Origin: Paragordius varius
Taxonomy: Eukaryota > Nematomorpha
Length of the DNA stretch: 64,000 nt
Reading direction: 5' to 3'
Assembly (NCBI GenBank): GCA_964247055.1
Contig: OZ176050.1
Span: 248,001 to 312,000, forward strand
Numbering within the stretch: position 1 is the stretch's first letter; each line of letters starts with the position of its first letter. Below are positions 37,840 to 51,800 of this stretch, in pieces. Under the pieces are notes generated by a model. It was given only the letters and a program-made list of their open reading frames with translations. It did not search any database and was not told where the DNA came from. Both the position numbers and the translations under genes were made by a program.

Positions 37840-39570
37840 ACCATAATTTTTTTTGGGTAGCCCTATGGTAGTTCCATCATCACCCCAAATATTTTGGGGA
37901 TCGGACTATAAATGTAATTTTTATGAATTTTTTAAATATTTAAAAAATTTATTTTATACGATTTTAAAAATAAAAATGGCTACCTAAAATCCAAATTTGA
38001 TCAGGTGATGTCGCCATAATTTTTTTTGGGTAGCCCTATGGTAGTTCCATCATCACCCCGAATACTTTGGGGATCGGACTATAAATGTAATTTTTATGAA
38101 TTTTTTAAATATTTAAAAAATTTATTTTATACGATTTTAAAAATAAAAATGGCTACCTAAAATCCAAATTTGATCAGGTGATGTCGCCATAATTTTTTTT
38201 GGGTAGCCCTATAGTAGTTCCATCATCACCCCAAATATTTTGGGGATCGGACTATAAATGTAATTTTTATGAATTTTTTAAATATTTGAAAAATTAATTT
38301 TATACGATTTTAAAAATAAAAATGGCTACCTAAAATCCAAATTTGATCAGGTGATGTCACCATAATTTTTTTTGCGTAGCCCTATGGTTGTTCCATCATC
38401 ACCCCAAATATTTTGGGGATCGGAGTATAAATGTAATTTTTATGAATTTTTTAAATATTTAAAAAATTTATTTTATACGATATTAAAAATAAAAATGGCT
38501 ACCTAAAATCCAAATTTGATCAGGTGATGTCGCCATAATTTTTTTTGCGTAGCCCTATGGTTGTTCCATCATCACCCCAAATATTTTCGAGATCGGAGTA
38601 TAAATGTAATTTTTATGAATTTTCTAAATATTTAAAAAATTTATTTTATACGATTTTAAAAATAAAAATGGCTACCTAAAATCCAAATTTGATCAGGTGA
38701 TGTCACCATAATTTTTTTTGGGTAGCCCTATGGTAGTTCCATCATCACCCCAAATATTTTGGGGATCGGACTATAAATGTAATTTTTATGAATTTTTTAA
38801 ATATTTAAAAAATTTATTTTATACGATTTTAAAAATAAAAATGGCTACCTAAAATCCAAATTTGATCAGGTGATGTCGCCATAATTTTTTTTGGGTAGCC
38901 CTATGGTAGTTCCATCATCACCCCGAATACTTTAGGGATCGGACTATAAATGTAATTTTTATGAATTTTTTAAATATTTAAAAAATTTATTTTATACGAT
39001 TTTAAAAATAAAAATGGCTACCTAAAATCCAAATTTGATCAGGTGATGTCGCCATAATTTTTTTTGGGTAGCCCTATAGTAGTTCCATCATCACCCCAAA
39101 TATTTTGGGGATCGGACTATAAATGTAATTTTTATGAATTTTTTAAATATTTGAAAAATTAATTTTATACGATTTTAAAAATAAAAATGGCTACCTAAAA
39201 TCCAAATTTGATCAGGTGATGTCACCATAATTTTTTTTGCGTAGCCCTATGGTTGTTCCATCATCACCCCAAATATTTTGGGGATCGGAGTATAAATGTA
39301 ATTTTTATGAATTTTTTAAATATTTAAAAAATTTATTTTATACGATATTAAAAATAAAAATGGCTACCTAAAATCCAAATTTGATCAGGTGATGTCGCCA
39401 TAATTTTTTTTGCGTAGCCCTATGGTTGTTCCATCATCACCCCAAATATTTTCGAGATCGGAGTATAAATGTAATTTTTATGAATTTTCTAAATATTTAA
39501 AAAATTTATTTTATACGATATTAAAAATAAAAATGGCTACCTAAAATCCAAATTTGATCAGGTGATGTCA
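37840..39570 (+). repeat. 5-monomer HOR, two copies (offset 865 bp)
   Basis: About 37840-38705 recurs at 38706-39570. Shared tags are GAATAC, CTATAGTAG with GAAAAATTAATTTTATACG (38291/39156), then two consecutive GCGTAGCCCTATGGTTGTTCC monomers (about 38386 and 38559; 39240 and 39413). Private changes include CTTTAGGGATC near 38930 in the second copy and TACGATATTAAA against TACGATTTTAAA near 39518/38653. The GGTTGTTCC tag also occurs near 36652 and 41134, so the segment has relatives on both sides. Confidence 0.86.
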
Positions 39571-42500
39571 CCATAATTTTTTTTGGGTAGCCCTATGGTA
39601 GTTCCATCATCACCCCAAATATTTTCGAGATCGGAGTATAAATGTAATTTTTATGAATTTTTTAAATATTTAAAAAATTTATTTTATACGATTTTAAAAA
39701 TAAAAATGGCTACCTAAAATCCAAATTTGATCAGGTGATGTCACCATAATTTTTTTTGGGTAGCCCTATGGTAGTTCCATCATCACCCCAAATATTGTCG
39801 AGATCGGATTATAAATGTAATTTTTATTTAAAAAATTTATTTTATACGATTTTAAAAATAAAAATGGCTACCTAAAATCCAAATTTGATCAGGTGATGTC
39901 ACCATAATTTTTTTTGGGTAACCTTATGGTACATCATCACCCCAAATATTTTCGAGATCGGAGTATAAATGTAATTTTTATGAATTTTTTAAATATTTAA
40001 AAAATTTATTTTATACGATTTTAAAAATAAAAATGGCTACCTAAAATCCAAATTTGATCAGGTGATGTCACCATAATTTTTTTTGGGTAGCCCTATGGTA
40101 GTTCCATCATCACCCCAAATATTTTGGGGATCGGACTATAAATGTAATTTTTATGAATTTTTTAAATATGTAAAAAATTTATTTTATACGATTTGAAAAA
40201 TAAAAATGGCTACCTAAAATCCAAATTTGATCAGGTGATGTCGCCATGATTTTTTTTACGTAGCCCTATGGTAGTTCCATCATCACCCCAAATATTTTGG
40301 GGATCGGACTATAAATGTAATTTTTATGAATTTTTTAAATATTTAAAAAATTTATTTTATACGATTTTAAAAATAAAAATGGCTACCTAAAATCTAAATT
40401 TGATCAGGTGATGTCACCATAATTTTTTTTTGGTAGCCCTATGGTAGTTCCATCATCACCCCAAATATTTTCGAGATCGGAGTATAAATGTAATTTTTAT
40501 GAATTTTTTAAATATTTAAAAAATTTATTTTATACGATTTTAAAAATAAAAATGGCTACCTAAAATCCAAATTTGATCAGGTGATGTCACCATAATTTTT
40601 TTTGGGTAGCCCTATGGTAGTTCCATCATCACCCCAAATATTTTGGGGATCGGACTATAAATGTAATTTTTATGAATTTTTTTAATATTTAAAAAATTTA
40701 TTTTATACGATTTTAAAAATAAAAATGGCTACCTAAAATCCAAATTTGATCAGGTGATGTCGCCATAATTTTTTTTGGGTAGCCCTATGGTAGTTCCATC
40801 ATCACCCCGAATACTTTGGGGATCGGACTATAAATGTAATTTTTATGAATTTTTTAAATATTTAAAAAATTTATTTTATACGATTTTAAAAATAAAAATG
40901 GCTACCTAAAATCCAAATTTGATCAGGTGATGTCGCCATAATTTTTTTTGGGTAGCCCTATAGTAGTTCCATCATCACCCCAAATATTTTGGGGATCGGA
41001 CTATAAATGTAATTTTTATGAATTTTTTAAATATTTGAAAAATTTATTTTATACGATTTTAAAAATAAAAATGGCTACCTAAAATCCAAATTTGATCAGG
41101 TGATGTCGCCATAATTTTTTTGGGTAGCCCTATGGTTGTTCCATCATCACCCCAAATATTTTGGGGATCGGAGTATAAATGTAATTTTTATGAATTTTTT
41201 AAATATTTAAAAAATTTATTTTATACGATATTAAAAATAAAAATGGCTACCTAAAATCCAAATTTGATCAGGTGATGTCACCATAATTTTTTTTGGGTAG
41301 CCCTATGGTAGTTCCATCATCACCCCAAATATTGTCGAGATCGGAGTATAAATGTAATTTTTTTGAATTTTTTAAATATTTAAAAAATTTATTTTATACG
41401 ATTTTAAAAATAAAAATGGCTACCTAAAATCCAAATTTGATCAGGTGATGTCACCATAATTTTTTTTGGGTAGCCCGATGGTAGTTCCATCATCACCCCA
41501 AATATTTTCGAGATCGGAGTATAAATGTAATTTTTATGAATTTTTTAAATATTTAAAAAATTTATTTTATACGATTTTAAAAATAAAAATGGCTACCTAA
41601 AATCCAAATTTGATCAGGTGATGTCACCATATTTTTTTTTGGGTAGCCCTATGGTAGTTCCATCATCACCCCGAATACTTTGGGGATCGGACTATAAATG
41701 TAATTTTTTTGAATTTTTTAAATATTTAAAAAATTTATTTTATACGATTTTAAAAATAAAAATGGCTACCTAAAATCCAAATTTGATCAGGTGATGTCGC
41801 CATAATTTTTTTTGGGTAGCCCTATGGTAGTTCCATCATCACCCCAAATATTTTGGGGATCGGACTATAAATGTAATTTTTATGAATTTTTTAAATATTT
41901 AAAAAATTTATTTTATACGATTTTAAAAATAAAAATGGCTACCTAAAATTTAAATTTAATCAGGTGATGTTACATAATTTTTTTTGGGTAGCCCTATGGT
42001 AGTTCCATCATCACCCCAAATATTTTGGGGATCGGACTATAAATGTAATTTTTATGAATTTTTTAAATATTTAAAAAATTTATTTTATACGATTTTAAAA
42101 ATAAAAATGGCTACCTAAAATCCAAATTTGATCAGGTGATGTCACTATAATTTTTTTGGGTAGCCCTATGGTAGTTCCATCATCACCTCAAATATTTTGG
42201 GGATCGGACTATAAATGTAATTTTTATGAATTTTTTAAATATTTAAAAAATTTATTTTATACGATTTTAAAAATAAAAATGGCTACCTAAAATCCAAATT
42301 TGATCAGGTGATGTCACCATAATTTTTTTTGGGTAGCCTTATGGTAGTTCCATCATCACCCCAAATATTTTCGAGATCGGAGTATAAATGTAATTTTTAT
42401 GAATTTTTTAAATATTTAAAAAATTTATTTTATACGATTTTAAAAATAAAAATGGCTACCTAAAATCCAAATTTGATCAGGTGATGTCGCCATAATTTTT

Positions 42501-43360
42501 TTTGGGTAGCCCTAGAGTAGTTCCATCATCACCCCAAATATTTTTGAGATCGGAGTATAAATGTAATTTTTATGAATTTTTTAAATATTTAAAAAATTTA
42601 TTTTATACGATTTTAAAAATAAAAATGGCTACCTAAAATCCAAATTTGATCAGGTGATGTCACCATAATTTTTATTGGGTAGCCCTATGGTAGTTCCATC
42701 ATCACCCCAAATATTGTCGAGATCGGAGTATAAATGTAATTTTTATGAATTTTTTAAATATTTAAAAAATTTATTATATACGATTTTAAAAATAAAAATG
42801 GCTACCTAAAATCCAAATTTGATCAGGTGATGTCACTATAATTTTTTTGGGTAGCCCTATGGTAGTTCCATCATCACCTCAAATATTTTGGGGATCGGAC
42901 TATAAATGTAATTTTTATGAATTTTTTAAATATTTAAAAAATTTATTTTATACGATTTTAAAAATAAAAATGGCTACCTAAAATCCAAATTTGATCAGGT
43001 GATGTCACCATAATTTTTTTTGGGTAGCCCTATGGTAGTTCCATCATCACCCCAAATATTTTAGAGATCGAAGTATAAATGTAATTTTTATGATTTTTTT
43101 AAATATTTAAAAAATTTATTTTATACGATTTTAAAAATAAAAATGCCTACCTAAAATCCAAATTTGATCAGGTGATGTCGCCATAATTTTTTTTGGGTAG
43201 CCCTATCGTAGTTCCATCATCACCCCGAATACTTTGGGGATCGGACTATAAATGTAATTTTTATGAATTTTTTAAATATTTAAAAAATTTATTTTATACG
43301 ATTTTAAAAATAAAAATGGCTACCTAAAATCCAAATTCGATCAGGTGATGTCGCCATAAT
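39570..43360 (+). repeat. Irregular satellite segment with weak short HOR
   Basis: Monomers continue without interruption, but I see no long repeated string. Partial relations are a GCCATGATTTTTTTTACGTAG monomer near 40241 matching 37492 (2749 bp, 16 monomers), a CTATGGTACATC-like monomer near 39930 with extra changes (GGGTAACCTTATGG), and CACCTCAAATATT monomers at 42181 and 42872 (691 bp, 4 monomers). The copy near 41950 is the most divergent I noticed (AAATTTAAATTTAATCAGG then GATGTTACATAA). More private changes here than elsewhere suggest an older, less recently homogenised segment. Confidence 0.75.
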
Positions 43361-43367
43361 TTTTTTT

Positions 43368-45100
43368 GAGTAGCCCTATGGTAGTTCCATCATCACCCCG
43401 AATACTTTGGGGATCGGACTATAAATGTAATTTTTATGAATTTTTTAAATATTTAAAAAATTTATTTTATACGATTTTAAAAATAAAAATGGCTACCTAA
43501 AATCCAAATTTGATCAGGTGATGTCGCCATAATTTTTTTTGGGTAGCCCTATAGTAGTTCCATCATCACCCCAAATATTTTCGAGATCGGAGTATAAATG
43601 TAATTTTTATGAATTTTTTAAATATTTAAAAAATTTATTTTATACGATTTTAAAAATAAAAATGGCTCCCTAAAATCCAAATTTGATCAGGTGATGTCGC
43701 CATAAATTTTTTTTGGGTAGCCCTATGGTAGTTCCATCATCACCCCAAATATTTTCGAGATCGGAGTATTAATGTAATTTTTATGAATTTATTAAATATT
43801 TAAAAAATTTATTTTATACGATTTTAAAAATAAAAATGGCTACCTAAAATCCAAATTTGATCAGGTGATGTCACCATAATTTTTTTTGGGTAGCCCTATG
43901 GTAGTTCCATCATCACCCCAAATATTTTCGAGATCGGAGTATAAATGTAATTTTTATGAATTTTTTAAATATTTAAAAAATTTATTTTATACGATTTTAA
44001 AAATAAAAATGGCTACCTAAAATCCAAATTTGATCAGGTGATGTCGCCATAATTTTTTTTGAGTAGCTCTATGGTAGTTCCATCATCACCCCGAATACTT
44101 TGGGGATCGGACTATAAATGTAATTTTTATGAATTTTTTAAATATTTAAAAAATTTATTTTATACGATTTTAAAAATAAAAATGGCTACCTAAAATCCAA
44201 ATTTGATCAGGTGATGTCGCCATAATTTTTTTTGGGTAGCCCTATAGTAGTTCCATCATCACCCCAAATATTTTCGAGATCGGAGTATAAATGTAATTTT
44301 TATGAATTTTTTAAATATTTAAAAAATTTATTTTATACGATTTTAAAAATAAAAATGGCTCCCTAAAATCCAAATTTGATCAGGTGATGTCGCCATAAAT
44401 TTTTTTTGGGTAGCCCTATGGTAGTTCCATCATCACCCCAAATATTTTCGAGATCGGAGTATTAATGTAATTTTTATGAATTTATTAAATATTTAAAAAA
44501 TTTATTTTATACGATTTTAAAAATAAAAATGGCTACCTAAAATCCAAATTTGATCAGGTGATGTCACCATAATTTTTTTTGGGTAGCCCTATGGTAGTTC
44601 CATCATCACCCCAAATATTTTCGAGATCGGAGTATAAATGTAATTTTTATGAATTTTTTAAATATTTAAAAAATTTATTTTATACGATTTTAAAAATAAA
44701 AATGGCTACCTAAAATCCAAATTTGATCAGGTGATGTCGCCATAATTTTTTTTGAGTAGCTCTATGGTAGTTCCATCATCACCCCGAATACTTTGGGGAT
44801 CGGACTATAAATGTAATTTTTATGAATTTTTTAAATATTTAAAAAATTTATTTTATACGATTTTAAAAATAAAAATGGCTACCTAAAATCCAAATTTGAT
44901 CAGGTGATGTCGCCATAATTTTTTTGGGTAGCTCTATAGTAGTTCCATCATCACCCCAAATATTTTTGAGATCGAAGTATAAATGTAATTTTTATGAATT
45001 TTTTAAATATTTAAAAAATTTATTTTATACGATTTTAAAAATAAAAATGCCTACCTAAAATCCAAATTTGATCAGGTGATGTCGCCATAATTTTTTTTGG
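43368..45100 (+). repeat. 4-monomer HOR, about two and a half copies (offset 693 bp)
   Basis: The order is a GAGTAGC start with GAATAC, then CTATAGTAG with CGAG and GGCTCCCTAAAA, then CATAAATTTTTTTTGGG with GTATTAATG and TTTATTAAAT, then a plain CGAG monomer. It begins near 43368, 44060 and 44754. The CATAAATTT tag sits at 43701 and 44394. The first start reads GAGTAGCCCTATGG and the later two GAGTAGCTCTATGG, so the T arose, or was lost, within this block. The same four tags reappear as a cassette inside the 26-mer domain to the right. Confidence 0.85.
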
Positions 45101-45239
45101 GTAGCCCTATCGTAGTTCCATCATCACCCCGAATACTTTGGGGATCGGACTATAAATGTAATTTTTATGAATTTTTTAAATATTTAAAAAATTTATTTTA
45201 TACGATTTTAAAAATAAAAATGGCTACCTAAAATCCAAA

Positions 45240-48200
45240 TTTGATCAGGTGATGTCGCCATAATTTTTTTTGGGTAGCCCTATGGTAGTTCCATCATCAC
45301 CCCTAATATTTTGGGGATCGGACTATAAATGTAATTTTTATGAATTTTTTAAATATTTAAAAAATTTATTTTATACGATTTTAAAAATAAAAATGGCTAC
45401 CTAAAATCCAAAAATGATCAGGTGATGTCGCCATAATTTTTTTTGGGTAGCCCTATGGTAGTTCCATCATAACCCCAAATATTTTTGAGATCGGACTTTA
45501 AATGTAATTTTTATGAATTTTTTAAATATTTAAAAAATTTATTTTTTACGATTTTAAAAATAAAAATGGCTACCTAAAATCCAAATTTGATCAGGTGATG
45601 TCCCCATAATTTTTTTTGGGTAGCCCTATGGTAGTTCCATCATCACCCCAAATATTGTCGAGATCGGAGTATAAATGTAATTTTTTTGAATTTTTTAAAT
45701 ATTTAAAAAATTTATTTTATACGATTTTAAAAATAAAAATGGCTACCTAAAATCCAAATTTGATCAGGTGATGTCGCCATAATTTTTTTTGGGTAGCCCT
45801 ATGGTAGTTCCATCATCACCCCAAATATTTTCGAGATCGGACTATAAATGTAATTTTTATGAATTTTTTAAATATTTAAAAAATTTATTTTATACGATTT
45901 TAAAAATAAAAATGGCTACCTAAAATCCAAATTTGATCAGGTGATGTCCCCATAATTTTTTTAGGGTAGCCCTATGGTAGTTCCATCATCACCCCAAATA
46001 TTGTCGAGATCGGAGTATAAATGTAATTTTTTTGAATTTTTTAAATATTTAAAAAATTTATTTTATACGATTTTAAAAATAAAAATGGCTACCTAAAATC
46101 CAAATTTGATCAGGTGATGTCGCCATAATTTTTTTTGGGTAGCCCTATGGTAGTTCCATCATCACCCCAAATATTTTCGAGATCGGACTATAAATGTAAT
46201 TTTTATGAATTTTTTAAATATTTAAAAAATTTATTTTATACGATTTTAAAAATAAAAATGGCTACCTAAAATCCAAATTTGATCAGGTGATGTCGACATA
46301 ATTTTTTTTGCGTAGCCCTATGGTAGTTCCATCATCACCCCTAATATTTTGGGGATCGGACTATAAATGTAATTTTTATGAATTTTTTAAATATTTAAAA
46401 AATTTATTTTATACGATTTTAAAAATAAAAATGGCTCTCTAAAATCCAAATTTGATCAGGTGATGTCGCCATAAATTTTTTTTGGGTAGCCCTATGGTAG
46501 TTCCATCATCACCCCAAATATTTTCGAGATCGGAGTATTAATGTAATTTTTATGAATTTTTTAAATATTTAAAAAATTTATTTTATACGATTTTAAAAAT
46601 AAAAATGGCTACCTAAAATCCAAATTTGATCAGGTGATGTCGCCATAATTTTTTTTGGGTAGCCCTATGGTAGTTCCATCATCACCCCTAATATTTTGGG
46701 GATCGGACTATAAATGTAATTTTTATGAATTTTTTAAATATTTAAAAAATTTATTTTATACGATTTTAAAAATAAAAATGGCTACCTAAAATCCATAAAT
46801 GATCAGGTGATGTCGCCATAATTTTTTTTGGGTAGCCCTATGGTAGTTCCATCATAACCCCAAATATTTTTGAGATCGGACTTTAAATGTAATTTTTATG
46901 AATTTTTTAAATATTTAAAAAATTTATTTTATACGATTTTAAAAATAAAAATGGCTACCTAAAATCCAAATTTGATCAGGTGATGTCGCCATAATTTTTT
47001 TTGGGTAGCCCTATGGTAGTTCCATCATAACCCCAAATATTTTTGAGATCGGACTTTAAATGTAATTTTTATGAATTTTTTAAATATTTAAAAAATTTAT
47101 TTTTTACGATTTTAAAAATAAAAATGGCTACCTAAAATCCAAATTTGATCAGGTGATGTCCCCATAATTTTTTTTGGGTAGCCCTATGGTAGTTCCATCA
47201 TCACCCCAAATATTGTCGAGATCGGAGTATAAATGTAATTTTTTTGAATTTTTTAAATATTTAAAAAATTTATTTTATACGATTTTAAAAATAAAAATGG
47301 CTACCTAAAATCCAAATTTGATCAGGTGATGTCGCCATAATTTTTTTTGGGTAGCCCTATGGTAGTTCCATCATCACCCCTAATATTTTGGGGATCGGAC
47401 TATAAATGTAATTTTTATGAATTTTTTAAATATTTAAAAAATTTATTTTATACGATTTTAAAAATAAAAATGGCTACCTAAAATCCAAAAATGATCAGGT
47501 GATGTCGCCATAATTTTTTTTGGGTAGCCCTATGGTAGTTCCATCATAACCCCAAATATTTTTGAGATCGGACTTTAAATGTAATTTTTATGAATTTTTT
47601 AAATATTTAAAAAATTTATTTTATACGATTTTAAAAATAAAAATGGCTACCTAAAATCCAAATTTGATCAGGTGATGTCGCCATAATTTTTTTTGGGTAG
47701 CCCTATGGTAGTTCCATCATAACCCCAAATATTTTTGAGATCGGACTTTAAATGTAATTTTTATGAATTTTTTAAATATTTAAAAAATTTATTTTTTACG
47801 ATTTTAAAAATAAAAATGGCTACCTAAAATCCAAATTTGATCAGGTGATGTCCCCATAATTTTTTTTGGGTAGCCCTATGGTAGTTCCATCATCACCCCA
47901 AATATTGTCGAGATCGGAGTATAAATGTAATTTTTTTGAATTTTTTAAATATTTAAAAAATTTATTTTATACGATTTTAAAAATAAAAATGGCTACCTAA
48001 AATCCAAATTTGATCAGGTGATGTCGCCATAATTTTTTTTGGGTAGCCCTATGGTAGTTCCATCATCACCCCAAATATTTTCGAGATCGGACTATAAATG
48101 TAATTTTTATGAATTTTTTAAATATTTAAAAAATTTATTTTATACGATTTTAAAAATAAAAATGGCTACCTAAAATCCAAATTTGATCAGGTGATGTCCC

Positions 48201-48890
48201 CATAATTTTTTTTGGGTAGCCCTATGGTAGTTCCATCATCACCCCAAATATTGTCGAGATCGGAGTATAAATGTAATTTTTTTGAATTTTTTAAATATTT
48301 AAAAAATTTATTTTATACGATTTTAAAAATAAAAATGGCTACCTAAAATCCAAATTTGATCAGGTGATGTCGCCATAATTTTTTTTGGGTAGCCCTATGG
48401 TAGTTCCATCATCACCCCAAATATTTTCGAGATCGGACTATAAATGTAATTTTTATGAATTTTTTAAATATTTAAAAAATTTATTTTATACGATTTTAAA
48501 AATAAAAATGGCTACCTAAAATCCAAATTTGATCAGGTGATGTCGACATAATTTTTTTTGCGTAGCCCTATGGTAGTTCCATCATCACCCCTAATATTTT
48601 GGGGATCGGACTATAAATGTAATTTTTATGAATTTTTTAAATATTTAAAAAATTTATTTTATACGATTTTAAAAATAAAAATGGCTCCCTAAAATCCAAA
48701 TTTGATCAGGTGATGTCGCCATAAATTTTTTTTGGGTAGCCCTATGGTAGTTCCATCATCACGCCAAATATTTTCGAGATCGGAGTATTAATGTAATTTT
48801 TATGAATTTATTAAATATTTAAAAAATTTATTTTATACGATTTTAAAAATAAAAATGGCTACCTAAAATCCAAATTTGATCAGGTGATGT
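45240..48890 (+). repeat. 4-/12-/13-monomer HOR mosaic with GTCCCC monomers
   Basis: Characteristic monomers are CACCCCTAATATTTTGGGG (45301, 46686, 47378), CCAAAAATGATCAGG, CATCATAACCCC with TTTGAG and GGACTTTAAATG, TTATTTTTTACG, and GTCCCC with ATTGTCGAG. About 46640-47330 repeats at 47332-48020 (692 bp, 4 monomers). Parts of 45250-46290 recur at 47330-48540, first with offset 2077 bp (12 monomers) and later 2250 bp (13 monomers), the difference being one inserted monomer. A second kind of SalI site (GATGTCGACATAA with GCGTAG) lies at 46292 and 48542. GTCCCC is not seen to the left of about 45600. Confidence 0.82.
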
Positions 48891-51800
48891 CACCATAATT
48901 TTTTTTGGGTAGCCCTATGGTAGTTCCATCATCACCCCAAATATTTTCGAGATCGGAGTATAAATGTAATTTTTATGAATTTTTTAAATATTTAAAAAAT
49001 TTATTTTATACGATTTTAAAAATAAAAATGGCTACCTAAAATCCAAATTTGATCAGGTGATGTCGCCATAATTTTTTTTGAGTAGCTCTATGGTAGTTCC
49101 ATCATCACCCCGAATACTTTGGGGATCGGACTATAAATGTAATTTTTATGAATTTTTTAAATATTTAAAAAATTTATTTTATACGATTTTAAAAATAAAA
49201 ATGGCTACCTAAAATCCAAATTTGATCAGGTGATGTCGCCATAATTTTTTTGGGTAGCTCTATAGTAGTTCCATCATCACCCCAAATATTTTTGAGATCG
49301 AAGTATAAATGTAATTTTTATGAATTTTTTAAATATTTAAAAAATTTATTTTATACGATTTTAAAAATAAAAATGCCTACCTAAAATCCAAATTTGATCA
49401 GGTGATGTCGCCATAATTTTTTTTGGGTAGCCCTATCGTAGTTCCATCATCACCCCGAATACTTTGGGGATCGGACTATAAATGTTATTTTTATGAATTT
49501 TTTAAATATTTAAAAAATTTATTTTATACGATTTTAAAAATAAAAATGGCTACCTAAAATCCAAATTTGATCAGGTGATGTCGCCATAATTTTTTTTGGG
49601 TAGCCCTATGGTAGTTCCATCATCACCCCTAATATTTTGGGGATCGGACTATAAATGTAATTTTTATGAATTTTTTAAATATTTAAAAAATTTATTTTAT
49701 ACGATTTTAAAAATAAAAATGGCTACCTAAAATCCAAAAATGATCAGGTGATGTCGCCATAATTTTTTTTGGGTAGCCCTATGGCAGTTCCATCATAACC
49801 CCAAATATTTTTGAGATCGGACTTTAAATGTAATTTTTATGAATTTTTTAAATATTTAAAAAATTTATTTTATACGATTTTAAAAATAAAAATGGCTACC
49901 TAAAATCCAAATTTGATCAGGTGATGTCGCCATAATTTTTTTTGGGTAGCCCTATGGTAGTTCCATCATAACCCCAAATATTTTTGAGATCGGACTTTAA
50001 ATGTAATTTTTATGAATTTTTTAAATATTTAAAAAATTTATTTTATACGATTTTAAAAATAAAAATGGCTACCTAAAATCCAAATTTGATCAGGTGATGT
50101 CGCCATAATTTTTTTTGGGTAGCCCTATAGTAGTCCCATCATCACCCCAAATATTTTTGAGATCGGAGTATAAATGTAATTTTTATGAATTTTTTAAATA
50201 TTTAAAAAATTTATTTTATACGATTTTAAAAATAAAAATGGCTACCTAAAATCCAAATTTGATCAGGTGATGTCGCCATAATTTTTTTTGGGTAGCCCTA
50301 TAGTAGTTCCATCATCACCCCAAATATTTTCGAGATCGGAGTATAAATGTAATTTTTATGAATTTTTTAAATATTTAAAAAATTTATTTTATACGATTTT
50401 AAAAATAAAAATGGCTCCCTAAAATCCAAATTTGATCAGGTGATGTCGCCATAATTTTTTTGGGTAGCTCTATAGTAGTTCCATCATCACCCCAAATATT
50501 TTTGAGATCGAAGTATAAATGTAATTTTTATGAATTTTTTAAATATTTAAAAAATTTATTTTATACGATTTTAAAAATAAAAATGGCTACCTAAAATCCA
50601 AATTTGATCAGGTGATGTCGCCATAATTTTTTTTGGGTAGCCCTATAGTAGTTCCATCATCACCCCAAATATTTTTGAGATCGGAGTATAAATGTAATTT
50701 TTATGAATTTTTTAAATATTTAAAAAATTTATTTTATACGATTTTAAAAATAAAAATGGCTACCTAAAATCCAAATTTGATCAGGTGATGTCGCCATAAT
50801 TTTTTTTGGGTAGTCCTATGGTAGTTCCATCATCACCCCAAATATTTTGGGGATCGGACTATAAATGTAATTTTTATGAATTTTTTAAATATTTAAAAAA
50901 TTTATTTTATACGATTTTAAAAATAAAAATGGCTACCTAAAATCCAAATTTGATCAGGTGATGTCGCCATAATTTTTTTTGAGTAGCTCTATGGTAGTTC
51001 CATCATCACCCCGAATACTTTGGGGATCGGACTATAAATGTAATTTTTATGAATTTTTTAAATATTTAAAAAATTTATTTTATACGATTTTAAAAATAAA
51101 AATGGCTACCTAAAATCCAAATTTGATCAGGTGATGTCGCCATAATTTTTTTGGGTAGCTCTATAGTAGTTCCATCATCACCCCAAATATTTTTGAGATC
51201 GAAGTATAAATGTAATTTTTATGAATTTTTTAAATATTTAAAAAATTTATTTTATACGATTTTAAAAATAAAAATGCCTACCTAAAATCCAAATTTGATC
51301 AGGTGATGTCGCCATAATTTTTTTTGGGTAGCCCTATCGTAGTTCCATCATCACCCCGAATACTTTGGGGATCGGACTATAAATGTAATTTTTATGAATT
51401 TTTTAAATATTTAAAAAATTTATTTTATACGATTTTAAAAATAAAAATGGCTACCTAAAATCCAAATTTGATCAGGTGATGTCGCCATAATTTTTTTTGG
51501 GTAGCCCTATGGTAGTTCCATCATCACCCCTAATATTTTGGGGATCGGACTATAAATGTAATTTTTATGAATTTTTTAAATATTTAAAAAATTTATTTTA
51601 TACGATTTTAAAAATAAAAATGGCTACCTAAAATCCAAAAATGATCAGGTGATGTCGCCATAATTTTTTTTGGGTAGCCCTATGGTAGTTCCATCATAAC
51701 CCCAAATATTTTTGAGATCGGACTTTAAATGTAATTTTTATGAATTTTTTAAATATTTAAAAAATTTATTTTATACGATTTTAAAAATAAAAATGGCTAC

